From JAFDBW01 sp963723355 (GTDB lineage Bacteria > Desulfobacterota > Desulfuromonadia > Desulfuromonadales > BM103), in contig CAVRQQ010000035.1 of NCBI GenBank assembly GCA_963723355.1, forward strand, positions 1 to 17,886: a DNA stretch of 17,886 nucleotides, read 5' to 3'. The notes under the pieces are model-generated. The model made no database searches. It worked only from the letters and a program-made list of their open reading frames with translations, and was not told the origin of the DNA. Of this stretch, positions 1 through 6,727 are shown piece by piece. Numbering within the stretch: the stretch's first letter is position 1; every line of letters starts with the position of its first letter. The translations under genes were made by a program, and so were the position numbers.

Positions 1-1375
1 GGCCTTCCTTCAAACGCTCAAGGACCGTCGGATCCTCGCGCAGGACGTTGGCTATTTTGCGTAGTTGCCGGTTTCGTTGGACGGCCAATAAATCTTCAGA
101 GTGCAACAGGCTGACAAATTCGAAAGGGTTCTCCGGCTTGATAAGATCATTGTAGAACTCGCCAAAGAGTCTCAGCCCATGAGCCATCGGAATACATTTT
201 TCCTTGTATGTCTGAAGCCATTTGTCGAGAACTCGGCTGCGTCGGAGGTGTTCCTCGGCAAGTTCCCGGTTACCAAGTTGAGGCAAATCAATCGCACTCA
301 TCTGGTCTGCATCAGCATCCATCCCGGGCAGGATCACTTGTTCGAGTTCTCTTTGTAGCTCTTCAAGGTTCTCCAAACTCCGGTGCAGACTCAGATACCA
401 GAGCCTCTCATCATCAGCGCGTGATTCTAAAATCGATGTAATCGGGCGTGCCTGGAGAATATGCAGCCCCGCCTCAGATTGAGTCCATTCGATATCGACT
501 GCTGTCCCCAAGAGGTCTTCCAATTGAGACCCTGCCTGATAGAGGGTGCGGCAGAGCGAGTCGTCAAGCGGTGTCTGCCCATGTTGAGCCTGCTCCACGG
601 GGGCTAATTCAAGCCCGCTTGAGACCGGCCTCATCGCTACGGAGTGAATCACTTCGTGTTTTTCGACCACGTTGCCGGTTGCGCGGCTGAGTTGCCAGCG
701 GTCCGGCTCAATTGTTCCATCAACAAGGGCCTGGTTCAAACCCCAGACCGCCTCGACCATCATAACCGTGCTATTCTGCGGCGCCTTGGTAAACAGGACC
801 CCGGAGACCTTGCCGACCACCATCTCCTGGATGATGACAGCCATAGCACTCTTGCCCGGGTCCAGACCCAGCTCGTGTCGATAGAGCAGCGCACCATCTG
901 ACCAGAGTGATGCCCAGACGACACGTATCGCCTCGAGAATGGCCTCTGCGCCATGCAGCATGACACGGCTTTCGTGCAGGCCGGCAAAGGATTGCTTGCA
1001 GGAGTCCTCCCCGGGAGCAGAAGAGCGGACTGCCGTCGCCGGCCAGTTGTTAGCGGTTCGATGCAAATCATCAAGCAGCTTCTGCTTCAACGTCACCGGC
1101 CAGTCACAGGCAACAAAGTGATTCCGGATACGCAGTGATACATCCCAGATCTCTTCCCACCGCATGGCGCTGAAATCCTTGCGTTGGAGTTCCATGGCGA
1201 TGAAGGCGTCGAGACCCGTTTCGTTGATGAATTCAAAATAGACGCTGACCGGCAAACAGTGGCCTGCCGGCACTTGAAAGCCCTGCTGCTGTAAATAAGC
1301 CAGCATTTGTGCCTTGCCGCCAATGGTTTCTACTGCATCCCGGCAAGATGAAGTCAGCGGAATCAGGTAGTGCAT
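1..1375 (-). CDS. PEP synthase-like (PPDK N-terminal/ATP-grasp) protein, partial
   Basis: An open minus-strand frame of 458 codons runs from an ATG at 1375 off the left edge, so the C-terminus is missing. The sequence matches the nucleotide-binding domain of pyruvate,phosphate dikinase/PEP synthase (PF01326). An N-terminal GGKAQMLAYL...VPAGHCLP segment (about 19-42) is followed by AVRSSAPGEDS (116-126), FAGLHES, IIQEMVVGKVSGVLFT (181-196), a VEAVWGLNQALVDG stretch (207-220) and DIEWTQ...ILQARPIT (294-313). Family members use ATP to phosphorylate a catalytic histidine and then pyruvate or another acceptor. The swivelling His domain and any PEP-binding domain would lie outside the window, so PEP synthase cannot be separated from rifampin-phosphotransferase-like or regulatory relatives. 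Its start overlaps the end of the flavoprotein gene by 13 bp, which suggests translational coupling. Confidence 0.85.
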   Translation of the reverse strand, partial: MHYLIPLTSSCRDAVETIGGKAQMLAYLQQQGFQVPAGHCLPVSVYFEFINETGLDAFIAMELQRKDFSAMRWEEIWDVSLRIRNHFVACDWPVTLKQKLLDDLHRTANNWPATAVRSSAPGEDSCKQSFAGLHESRVMLHGAEAILEAIRVVWASLWSDGALLYRHELGLDPGKSAMAVIIQEMVVGKVSGVLFTKAPQNSTVMMVEAVWGLNQALVDGTIEPDRWQLSRATGNVVEKHEVIHSVAMRPVSSGLELAPVEQAQHGQTPLDDSLCRTLYQAGSQLEDLLGTAVDIEWTQSEAGLHILQARPITSILESRADDERLWYLSLHRSLENLEELQRELEQVILPGMDADADQMSAIDLPQLGNRELAEEHLRRSRVLDKWLQTYKEKCIPMAHGLRLFGEFYNDLIKPENPFEFVSLLHSEDLLAVQRNRQLRKIANVLREDPTVLERLKEG

Positions 1376-1821
1376 CGGTTCATCCGAAATTCAGTCACGT
1401 TTTGGAAACGCTGTACAAGGTGATATTCTTTAACTGTGATCAGGAACAAAGCCGTTGTGGGTGCAGAGACAAAGGTCTTCAGCTGTGGATGCTTGGAGAG
1501 ATAGATTTCAATCGCCTCGCTGCGGCGTTCATCATCGATCTCTCTGGCAGTGCCATAAGCGGTTAGCGCGGCAGCCTCGTAAAGAGCCCTGGTCTGGTCA
1601 GCCCGGTTGTCGATCAACAAAGCGACCCTGTCATCTGCTGACAAATTATGGTACTTACGGGTTGCCCGCGTTGTTGCAAAATACAGGCGGGTCGCATCTT
1701 CTGTTGGGACGAACGCCACGAGGCTGGTATAGGAATGCCCTTCACGAGACGTCCCAAGCACACCAAAGGCTTGATTTTGAAGGAGTTCCAGAACCAGGTT
1801 CCATTCTGTCGAATTGGCCAT
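1363..1821 (-). CDS. Pyridoxamine 5'-phosphate oxidase-family (split-barrel flavoprotein)
   Basis: The 152-residue protein starts MANSTEW. This ATG at 1821 is preferred over one 28 codons upstream because a GGGG-rich ribosome site lies just before it and the upstream residues look non-coding. The sequence fits the FMN-binding split-barrel fold (PF01243): a helix, then FGVLGTSREGHSYTSLVAF, a strand with RLYFATTRATRKYHNL, DDRVALLIDNR, then TAYGTAREI and a C-terminal LVQRFQNVTEF. Members bind FMN, F420 or heme; the real substrate is unknown. PdxH function is unlikely for such a short divergent copy. It is upstream of, and overlaps, the PEP-synthase-like gene, so the two are probably one operon, divergent from uvsE. 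Confidence 0.75.
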   Translation of the reverse strand: MANSTEWNLVLELLQNQAFGVLGTSREGHSYTSLVAFVPTEDATRLYFATTRATRKYHNLSADDRVALLIDNRADQTRALYEAAALTAYGTAREIDDERRSEAIEIYLSKHPQLKTFVSAPTTALFLITVKEYHLVQRFQNVTEFRMNRCTT

Positions 1822-1923
1822 ATAGCCCCCCGGGGATAAGCAGTTTGTCTTTGTCGGCAGATAACCCGCCCTATACAATGGTAAAAAGTTTCTTGTCGTT
1901 TGCAAATGTGGAAGGACTTCATC
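1822..1923. promoter_or_regulatory. Divergent intergenic region between flavoprotein gene and uvsE
   Basis: These 102 bp separate two divergent starts. On the plus strand TATACAAT around 1872-1879 could be a -10 for uvsE, with a weak TTGTCG 15 bp upstream. The same AT-rich spot reads ATTGTATA on the minus strand and could serve the flavoprotein gene, so the promoters may overlap. No SOS (LexA) box of the CTG-N10-CAG type was recognised. The uvsE ribosome site GGAAGGA lies about 9 bases before its ATG. Confidence 0.3.
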
Positions 1924-2829
1924 ATGTTACGTTTTGGTCTTTGCTGCCTGTTTCGCGAACAGCCGATCCGCTTTCGCCAGACGACGGCAAAGACCCTGAT
2001 CAAGTTAACCAGGCGTGAGCGGCTAGAAAAAATTTCTTTGCTTTGCCTGGCCAACTGCACCAGCCTGGTGGCTGCTCTCGAAGCGGTCCATGCTCTTCGT
2101 ATCGGTGCTTACCGCATCCCTTCACCACTCCTGCCCAGATATACCCACCCTGAGGTTGGTTATTCCATTAAGGACCTGCCCGATGCATCGGCAATCATCA
2201 CGAAGCTGAAGGAGGCAAACCGGTTACGGCAGCAATGGAATATTCGACTCAGCTTCCATCCGGACCAGTTTGTCCTGCTCTCATCACCAAACCCCGAGGT
2301 GACCAGGAAATCGGTCATGGAGCTTGAATACCAGGCAATGCTCGCCGAGTTGGTCGGTGCCGATGTCATAAACATCCACGGCGGCGGAGTTTACGGAGAC
2401 AAAGCAAGTGCCCTGAAGCGCTTCAGGGAGAATTTTGTCCAGCTCCCGGAGCGAGTCCGGTCACGCTTGACCCTGGAGAACGATGATGTCTCCTACACTG
2501 TAGACGACCTGATTCCGGTCTGCAAGGACATGCACATCCCGCTGGTTTATGATGTGCATCACCACCGCTGCAATCCAGGCCGATTGAGCATCTCCGAAGC
2601 AACCGAACAATGCCTGGCAAGCTGGCGAAAGTCCGGCCGTGGAGAGGCTTATGTGCATCTCTCTTCACCCAGGGATGGTTGGCACAGCAACAATCCGAAA
2701 GCCCACGCAGATTATATCGACCGGAAAGATTTCCCCGCTGATTGGCTTGCTCTTGATGCCACAGTCGATATCGAGGCAAAAGCCAAGGAATTGGCGGTGC
2801 TCAAGATTATGCGGCAGCTGGGACATTAA
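1924..2829 (+). CDS. uvsE: UV DNA damage endonuclease UvsE (UVDE family)
   Basis: The 301-residue protein starts MLRFGLCC; the ATG at 1924 follows GGAAGGA at normal spacing, and an in-frame ATG eight codons earlier has no such site. The family nicks DNA 5' to UV photoproducts and some abasic sites, starting an alternative excision repair. It has a TIM-barrel fold with a metal cluster. Visible family motifs are RIPSPLLPRY (64-73), SFHPDQFVLL (110-119), NIHGGG (150-155), LENDD (184-188), YDVHHHRCN (209-217), HLSSPRDGWHSN (245-256) and KAHADYI (259-265). These supply the expected His, Glu and Asp metal ligands, and the length is typical. The gene is transcribed alone, with its own promoter region and terminator. 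Confidence 0.93.
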   Translation: MLRFGLCCLFREQPIRFRQTTAKTLIKLTRRERLEKISLLCLANCTSLVAALEAVHALRIGAYRIPSPLLPRYTHPEVGYSIKDLPDASAIITKLKEANRLRQQWNIRLSFHPDQFVLLSSPNPEVTRKSVMELEYQAMLAELVGADVINIHGGGVYGDKASALKRFRENFVQLPERVRSRLTLENDDVSYTVDDLIPVCKDMHIPLVYDVHHHRCNPGRLSISEATEQCLASWRKSGRGEAYVHLSSPRDGWHSNNPKAHADYIDRKDFPADWLALDATVDIEAKAKELAVLKIMRQLGH

Positions 2830-2888
2830 GCGTCGCTCTGCTGCCCCTGGCATTGTTTGCCTGAGACGATTTTCGGATGTCGAGTGAT

Positions 2889-2916
2889 CTCAATCAATTC
2901 TGAAGATTGAGTTTTT
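2889..2916 (+). terminator. Rho-independent terminator after uvsE
   Basis: CTCAATC (2889-2895) and GATTGAG (2905-2911) form a perfect 7-bp stem around a 9-nt loop, followed directly by TTTTT. It lies 60 bp after the uvsE stop codon. Confidence 0.75.
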
Positions 2917-2928
2917 AAAAGTATCTCA

Positions 2929-2939
2929 CCCCCCCCCCC
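2929..2939 (+). repeat. Poly-C tract (11 C)
   Basis: An uninterrupted run of 11 C sits between the uvsE terminator and the ferritin gene, followed by TCCCTTTTT. It is 117 bp before the ferritin start. Such tracts are prone to slippage in vivo and to miscounting in sequencing. Confidence 0.9.
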
Positions 2940-3009
2940 TCCCTTTTTCGGCACGATCATTCTTGTGATGACCTAAATTGTTGTCTCCTCTGGAAAAGAA
3001 CAAAAATCA

Positions 3010-3035
3010 GGTTACCCTTATAAAGGGTTCTAACC
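3010..3035 (+). promoter_or_regulatory. Inverted repeat in ferritin gene leader
   Basis: GGTTACCCTT (3010-3019) and AAGGGTTCTAACC (3023-3035) pair with a small bulge. The loop holds TATAA, which could itself be a -10 element (TTATAA). The site is about 20 bp upstream of the ferritin start. It could be an operator or a leader hairpin. It does not resemble a Fur box well. Confidence 0.3.
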
Positions 3036-3055
3036 ACATGGCAAAAGGAGGAGAT

Positions 3056-3559
3056 ATGGGAAGCAGAGGTCGTGAAATTGTCGGGCTGGATGTTGATGAG
3101 CTTATTTCTGTGCTGCGTAAAGCCTATGCTGATGAATGGCTTGCTTACTACCAGTACTGGACCGGGGCAAAGGTTGCCAAAGGGCCGATGAAAGAGGCTG
3201 TGATTGCCGAACTTGAGCTGCACGCGACGGAAGAATTGAATCATGCCTTGCTGGTGACCAACCGCATTATCCAGTTAGGTGGAGATCCAGTGACTGATCC
3301 ACGCGAATGGTTCAAGCTCACAAACTGCGCCTATGAGGCACCTGATGATCCCTTTGTGAAAACACTTTTGATACAGAATATTGCCGGTGAGCAGTGTGCC
3401 ATCAGTGTCTATAAAAAGTTGATGGACATGACCAGGGATAAGGATCCTGTCACCTACAATATCGCGTTACAGATCATAGAACAGGAGATTGAGCACGAGG
3501 AGGACCTGCAGTCCCTGCTGGAAGATTTCGAGTTGATGATTTCGGCGTTCAAGGGATAA
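3056..3559 (+). CDS. Ferritin-like iron-storage/detoxification protein, Dps-like (thioferritin type)
   Basis: The 167-residue protein starts MGSRGREIVG. The ATG at 3056 is chosen because AGGAGG lies a few bases before it; two upstream in-frame starts lack this. The protein is an all-helical ferritin-fold subunit. Di-iron ligands are visible as E27 (DEWLAYYQYW), E60xxH63 (ATEELNHA), E112 (GEQCAISVY) and E144xxH147 (EQEIEHEEDL), giving two ExxH motifs as in bacterioferritin and Dps-like proteins. Cysteines C91 and C114 are 23 residues apart, like the conserved pair near the ferroxidase site of archaeal and Bacteroides Dps-like (DPSL/thioferritin) proteins. Such proteins use peroxide to oxidise Fe(II) and store it in a dodecamer. 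There is no N-terminal DNA-binding tail and no rubredoxin domain. The gene is monocistronic with a strong terminator. The DPSL assignment is by eye. Confidence 0.85.
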   Translation: MGSRGREIVGLDVDELISVLRKAYADEWLAYYQYWTGAKVAKGPMKEAVIAELELHATEELNHALLVTNRIIQLGGDPVTDPREWFKLTNCAYEAPDDPFVKTLLIQNIAGEQCAISVYKKLMDMTRDKDPVTYNIALQIIEQEIEHEEDLQSLLEDFELMISAFKG

Positions 3560-3582
3560 ACACCAGAATTTATGGCAATACG

Positions 3583-3616
3583 GGGGCACTTTCCTTTGGT
3601 AAGTGCCCCTATTTTT
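3583..3616 (+). terminator. Rho-independent terminator after ferritin gene
   Basis: GGGGCACTT (3583-3591) pairs perfectly with AAGTGCCCC (3601-3609) over a 9-nt loop, followed by TATTTTT. It ends at the stop codon of the convergent DMT gene. No good T-run exists on the minus side, so it mainly stops plus-strand transcription. Confidence 0.85.
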
Positions 3617-4064
3617 AGAAAACCTTGATCAACCAGACCCCGACGCACACCAGCAGTACGCCGGCAATCCGGCCGAGGCTGACCGGGTGCAGCGGGTAGC
3701 CGAGGGCACCGAAGTGATCGAGCAGCAGCGAGGCGACCATCTGGCCGGCCAGAACCGTTGTCACCATGGTCGTGGCACCGAGCTTGGGGACCAGGATGAT
3801 CGTCGCGGTGACGAAGAAGGCGCCGAGCGCGCCGCCGATCCAGATCCACCAGGGATGTCCGCCGATACCGGCGAGCGCCGGCAGGGGAATACGGGCCACC
3901 AGGGTATAGGCGATCAGGGTCAGGGTGCCGACGGCAAAGGAGATGGTTGCGGCGAGGACCGGTGACTTGGTCCAGAGCCCGAGTTGGGCATTGATCCCGG
4001 CCTGGGTCGGCACCGAAATGCCGGCGACCAGGGCCATCAGGATAAACAGGGTTGCGGTCGACAT
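3615..4064 (-). CDS. DMT-superfamily small membrane transporter (DUF606/YdcZ family)
   Basis: This 149-residue protein is almost all hydrophobic, with about five membrane helices. The pattern matches YdcZ/DUF606 (PF04657): MALVAGISVPTQAGINAQLG (10-29), SFAVGTLTLIAYTL, GHPWWIWIGGALGAFFV, a LVPKLGATTMVTTVLAGQMVASLLLDHFG signature (about 91-119) and a terminal GVLLVCVGVWLIKVF. These half-size DMT proteins probably dimerise; the substrate is unknown. Transcription converges on the ferritin gene. Upstream is the repeat shared with the xpt gene end, so it is probably separate from the purine operon. The ribosome site is weak (GGAAC). Confidence 0.8.
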   Translation of the reverse strand: MSTATLFILMALVAGISVPTQAGINAQLGLWTKSPVLAATISFAVGTLTLIAYTLVARIPLPALAGIGGHPWWIWIGGALGAFFVTATIILVPKLGATTMVTTVLAGQMVASLLLDHFGALGYPLHPVSLGRIAGVLLVCVGVWLIKVF

Positions 4065-4106
4065 GGTGTGTTCCGTTCAGGAATGAAAGGTTAAAAGTGA
4101 AAACAT

Positions 4107-4210
4107 TTAACGCAAAGGCGCAAAGGGGTGAATCAAGACGCAAAGCAAGCAGTAGATATCAGTAGGGTGTTCTTTGCGCTTTGCCTTTTTGCTTCGCGTC
4201 TTTGCGTTGA
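4107..4210. repeat. Palindromic repeat copy 1 (~104 bp)
   Basis: The left arm TTAACGCAAAGGCGCAAAG (4107-4125) is mirrored by the right arm 4192-4210, whose complement reads TTCAACGCAAAGACGCGAA. The inner part also alternates ACGCAAAG-type words. The 19-base left arm is identical to that of the copy at 8246, and the homology continues for about 45 bases. Bases 4133-4210 are inside the xpt reading frame. Confidence 0.85.
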
Positions 4211-4747
4211 AGAATTTATCCGCTCTGTTAAATCATCCATAGTTAAAATCGACTCGATATCCCGCCGGTCCGACTTGTTGATGATCACCGCCACGCCGAC
4301 CAGGATCGCTCCGGCCTGCTCGATGATCTGCTCGATCGCCTTGCAGGTCGAGCCGGCGGCGAAGAAGTCGTCGACGAACAGCAGGCGCTCACGAGGTCCG
4401 AGCACCTCCTGCGAAACATACAGGGTGGTCGACTCCTGCTTGGTAAAGGAGTAGCTCGACGCGGCGTAGAACTCCTTCATCGTCAGGGGACGCTTCTTCT
4501 TGGCATAGATGAACGGCACACCGAAGTGTCCGGCGATCGCCTGGGCGATCATGATGCCGCTGCTCTCCGCGGTAATGATCTTGTCGATCTTGCGTTCGGC
4601 AAAGCGGCGGCAGAGCTCGGCGCCGAGTTTGTCGATCAGGACCGGGTCGACCATGTGGTTGAGGAACCGGTCGACCTTGATCACCTGGCCGTCGATCGCG
4701 CCCTCGCGCCGGATCCGTTGATAGAGTTCCTGGGCGACCGGGTTCAT
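4133..4747 (-). CDS. xpt: Xanthine phosphoribosyltransferase (type I PRTase)
   Basis: The 204-residue protein resembles Bacillus-type Xpt. It joins xanthine (or a related purine base) to PRPP to make XMP, in the cytoplasm. It shows VDRFLNHMVDPVL (25-37), ITAESSGIMIA (58-68), a flexible loop with SYSFTKQESTT (98-108) and the PRPP-binding motif LLFVDDFFAAGST (122-134). Family members are near 190 residues. Here the last 25 or so residues (from about SSTQRREAKRQS) are basic and unlike the family, and they are encoded by the palindromic repeat. The original stop has apparently been replaced. ATGA overlap with the upstream permease stop shows co-translation with the importer, so imported purine can be salvaged at once. 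Guanine or hypoxanthine specificity is not excluded. Confidence 0.87.
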   Translation of the reverse strand: MNPVAQELYQRIRREGAIDGQVIKVDRFLNHMVDPVLIDKLGAELCRRFAERKIDKIITAESSGIMIAQAIAGHFGVPFIYAKKKRPLTMKEFYAASSYSFTKQESTTLYVSQEVLGPRERLLFVDDFFAAGSTCKAIEQIIEQAGAILVGVAVIINKSDRRDIESILTMDDLTERINSSTQRREAKRQSAKNTLLISTACFAS

Positions 4748-5664
4748 TTGCGATCCTCTCGATCATAGGGCTGGCCGAGATTCTCCGGCTGCTGCGACGC
4801 GCCTTTCTGCAGGCGGATGGTGGAGATCACCAGGACCAGGATGGTGAAGAAGTAGGGCAGCATCTGCAAAATGTGGGCGCTGACCGTGGTGCCCATCGCC
4901 TGGAAGCGCAGCTGCATGGCGGTGATGCCGCCGAACAGGTAGGCCCCGGCCAGCGCCCGGTAGCTCGACCAGGAGGCGAAGATCACCAGCGCCACGGCGA
5001 TCCAGCCGCGCCCGGCCGACATGTTCTCGATCCACATCGGCGTCGTCGCCAGGCTTAGGTAGGCACCGCCGATGCCGACGATTCCGGAACCGATCGTCAC
5101 CGCCAAAAAACGGGTCATAAGCACCGGTACGCCGCAGGTATCGGCCGCCGCCGGGTTCTCGCCGACCGTGCGCAGCGCCAGTCCCCAGCGGGTCCGGTAG
5201 AAGAAGAAGGCGATCGCAACCACCAGCAGGAAGCTGAAATAGATCAGCATATCCTGGTTGAAAAACGGCTTGCCGATCACCGGCAGCTGGCTCAATCCCG
5301 GAATCGCGATGCGTTCGAAGCCGGCGATGGTCAGGCCGACCATGCCGCGGCCGAACAGGGCGGTGATGCCGACGCCGAACATGGTCAGGGCCAGGCCGCT
5401 GACGATCTGGTTGCCGCGCAGCTGCACGGTGATGAAGGCGTGCACGCTTCCTGCCAGCATCGCGGCGACGAAAGCCGCCAGCACGCCGACCAGCAGCGAA
5501 CCGCTCGCCTGGGTGCCGGCAAACCCGGCCAGGGCACCGATCAGCATCAACCCCTCGATGCCGAGGTTGATGATCCCGGCACGCTCGTTGATGATCGCAC
5601 CGAGGGTGGCAAACAGGATCGGCGTGCCGGAACGGACCGTTGCGTCGAGCAGGATCTCAAGCAT
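4744..5664 (-). CDS. ABC transporter permease, nucleoside/purine type (BMP-associated), subunit 2
   Basis: The 306-residue protein is a BPD_transp_2 (PF02653) permease with about eight or nine membrane segments. LFATLGAIINERAGIINLGIEGLMLIGALAGF (about 17-48) is the typical first signature of the NupQ/YufQ/BmpG group. LALRTVGENPAAADTCGVPV (about 161-180) is the cytoplasmic coupling loop. Together with the other permease it should form the inner-membrane channel for a purine nucleoside or base. The start overlaps the upstream permease by 8 bp and its stop overlaps xpt (ATGA). The tail YDREDRK is charged and cytoplasmic. Confidence 0.9.
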   Translation of the reverse strand: MLEILLDATVRSGTPILFATLGAIINERAGIINLGIEGLMLIGALAGFAGTQASGSLLVGVLAAFVAAMLAGSVHAFITVQLRGNQIVSGLALTMFGVGITALFGRGMVGLTIAGFERIAIPGLSQLPVIGKPFFNQDMLIYFSFLLVVAIAFFFYRTRWGLALRTVGENPAAADTCGVPVLMTRFLAVTIGSGIVGIGGAYLSLATTPMWIENMSAGRGWIAVALVIFASWSSYRALAGAYLFGGITAMQLRFQAMGTTVSAHILQMLPYFFTILVLVISTIRLQKGASQQPENLGQPYDREDRK

Positions 5665-6727
5665 GGCGCTCCCCCCGGACCAGCTTCAGCCGGTTGTTGA
5701 TAAAGAAGTCGGAGGCCAGCAGGAAGAACAGGATCAGCCCCTGGAAGGCATAGACGAATGCCACCGGCAGCTGCCAGGTCAGCTGCAGGCTGTCGCCGCC
5801 GACCAGCAGGACCCCCATCAGGAAAGAGACGATCACCACCCCCAGGGCGCTGCGCCTGGCCAGCCAGGCGATGATGATCGCCGTGTAACCGTAGCCGGGT
5901 GAAATGCCGTGCTGCAGGCGATGCTGCAGGCCGGCCACTTCGCCGAACCCGGCGATCCCGGCAATCGCGCCGCTTAAGAAGAGCACGAAGAAGATCGCCA
6001 TGCCGGTGTTCATCCCGGCATACTTGGCGGCCTTCGGGTTGCTGCCGATCACCTTGATCTCGTAGCCCCAGACCGTGCGCTCCATGAACAGGTAGAGGAG
6101 CAGGGCGCAGAACAGGGCGAGGAAGAAGCCGCTGTGCAGGCGGGTATCGAAGTACTCGGTGAGGCGCGCCGCGTCACTGAACTGGGCGGTCAGTGGAAAG
6201 TTGAACCCTTTGGGATCTTTCCAGGGGCCGTAGATCAGGTAGTCGACGCCGAGGATCGCGATGTAGTTCATCAGCAGGGTGACGATGACCTCGTTGACCT
6301 GCCAGCGGGCCCGCAGCAGACCGGCGACACCGGCCCACAGCCCGCCGCTGAGAAAGGCGGCGAAGAACATCGCCGTGATCATCAACGCCGGGTTTTCGAG
6401 GCCTGAGAAGAGCGCCACCGCGGTGGCGCCGCATGCGCCCATGTAAATCTGTCCTTCGGCACCGATATTCCAGATCTGCATGCGGAAGGCGAGAGAGACG
6501 CCGAGGCTGGCAAAGATCAGCGGCGTGGTCTTGACCAGGGTTTCCGAGATGCCATACAGGGAGCCGAGCGACTCCTGAACGATTTCAAGGTAGGCCTGCA
6601 ACGGGTTGACCCCGGCGGCCAGCAGCAGGAACCCGGCGACGAACAGTGCGACCAGAATCGAGACAATCGGTGCAAAGAAGCGAAACCACTTTGTCGTCAG
6701 CTCGCGCTTTTCGGTGATCAACTTCAT
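5657..6727 (-). CDS. ABC transporter permease, nucleoside/purine type (BMP-associated), subunit 1
   Basis: The 356-residue protein belongs to the NupP/YufP/BmpF group of BPD_transp_2 permeases. A charged N-terminus (MKLITEKRELTTKWFRF) leads into the first membrane helix. SLGVSLAFRMQIWNIGAEGQIYMGACGATAVAL (about 94-126) is the characteristic signature. GYEIKVIGSNPKAAKYAGMNTGMAI (about 231-255) is the ATPase-contacting loop. AGFGEVAGLQHRLQHGISPGYGYTAI follows, then a final hydrophobic pair. It overlaps the ATPase gene by ATGA and the second permease by 8 bp, so the three are one transcript with coupled translation. Confidence 0.9.
   Translation of the reverse strand: MKLITEKRELTTKWFRFFAPIVSILVALFVAGFLLLAAGVNPLQAYLEIVQESLGSLYGISETLVKTTPLIFASLGVSLAFRMQIWNIGAEGQIYMGACGATAVALFSGLENPALMITAMFFAAFLSGGLWAGVAGLLRARWQVNEVIVTLLMNYIAILGVDYLIYGPWKDPKGFNFPLTAQFSDAARLTEYFDTRLHSGFFLALFCALLLYLFMERTVWGYEIKVIGSNPKAAKYAGMNTGMAIFFVLFLSGAIAGIAGFGEVAGLQHRLQHGISPGYGYTAIIIAWLARRSALGVVIVSFLMGVLLVGGDSLQLTWQLPVAFVYAFQGLILFFLLASDFFINNRLKLVRGERHA

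Noticed and set aside
101..901. Several short plus-strand frames at the left end
   Set aside because: They lie opposite a continuous 458-codon minus-strand frame with clear PPDK_N motifs that runs off the edge.
2945..2975. Sigma-54 promoter (GGCACG...TTGTG) upstream of the ferritin gene
   Set aside because: The spacing between the GG and GC elements is about three bases too long and the second element lacks the GC.
4107..4210. CRISPR array, suggested by repeated ACGCAAAG words
   Set aside because: The words form one palindrome with mirrored arms, not regularly spaced direct repeats with unique spacers. No cas genes are present.
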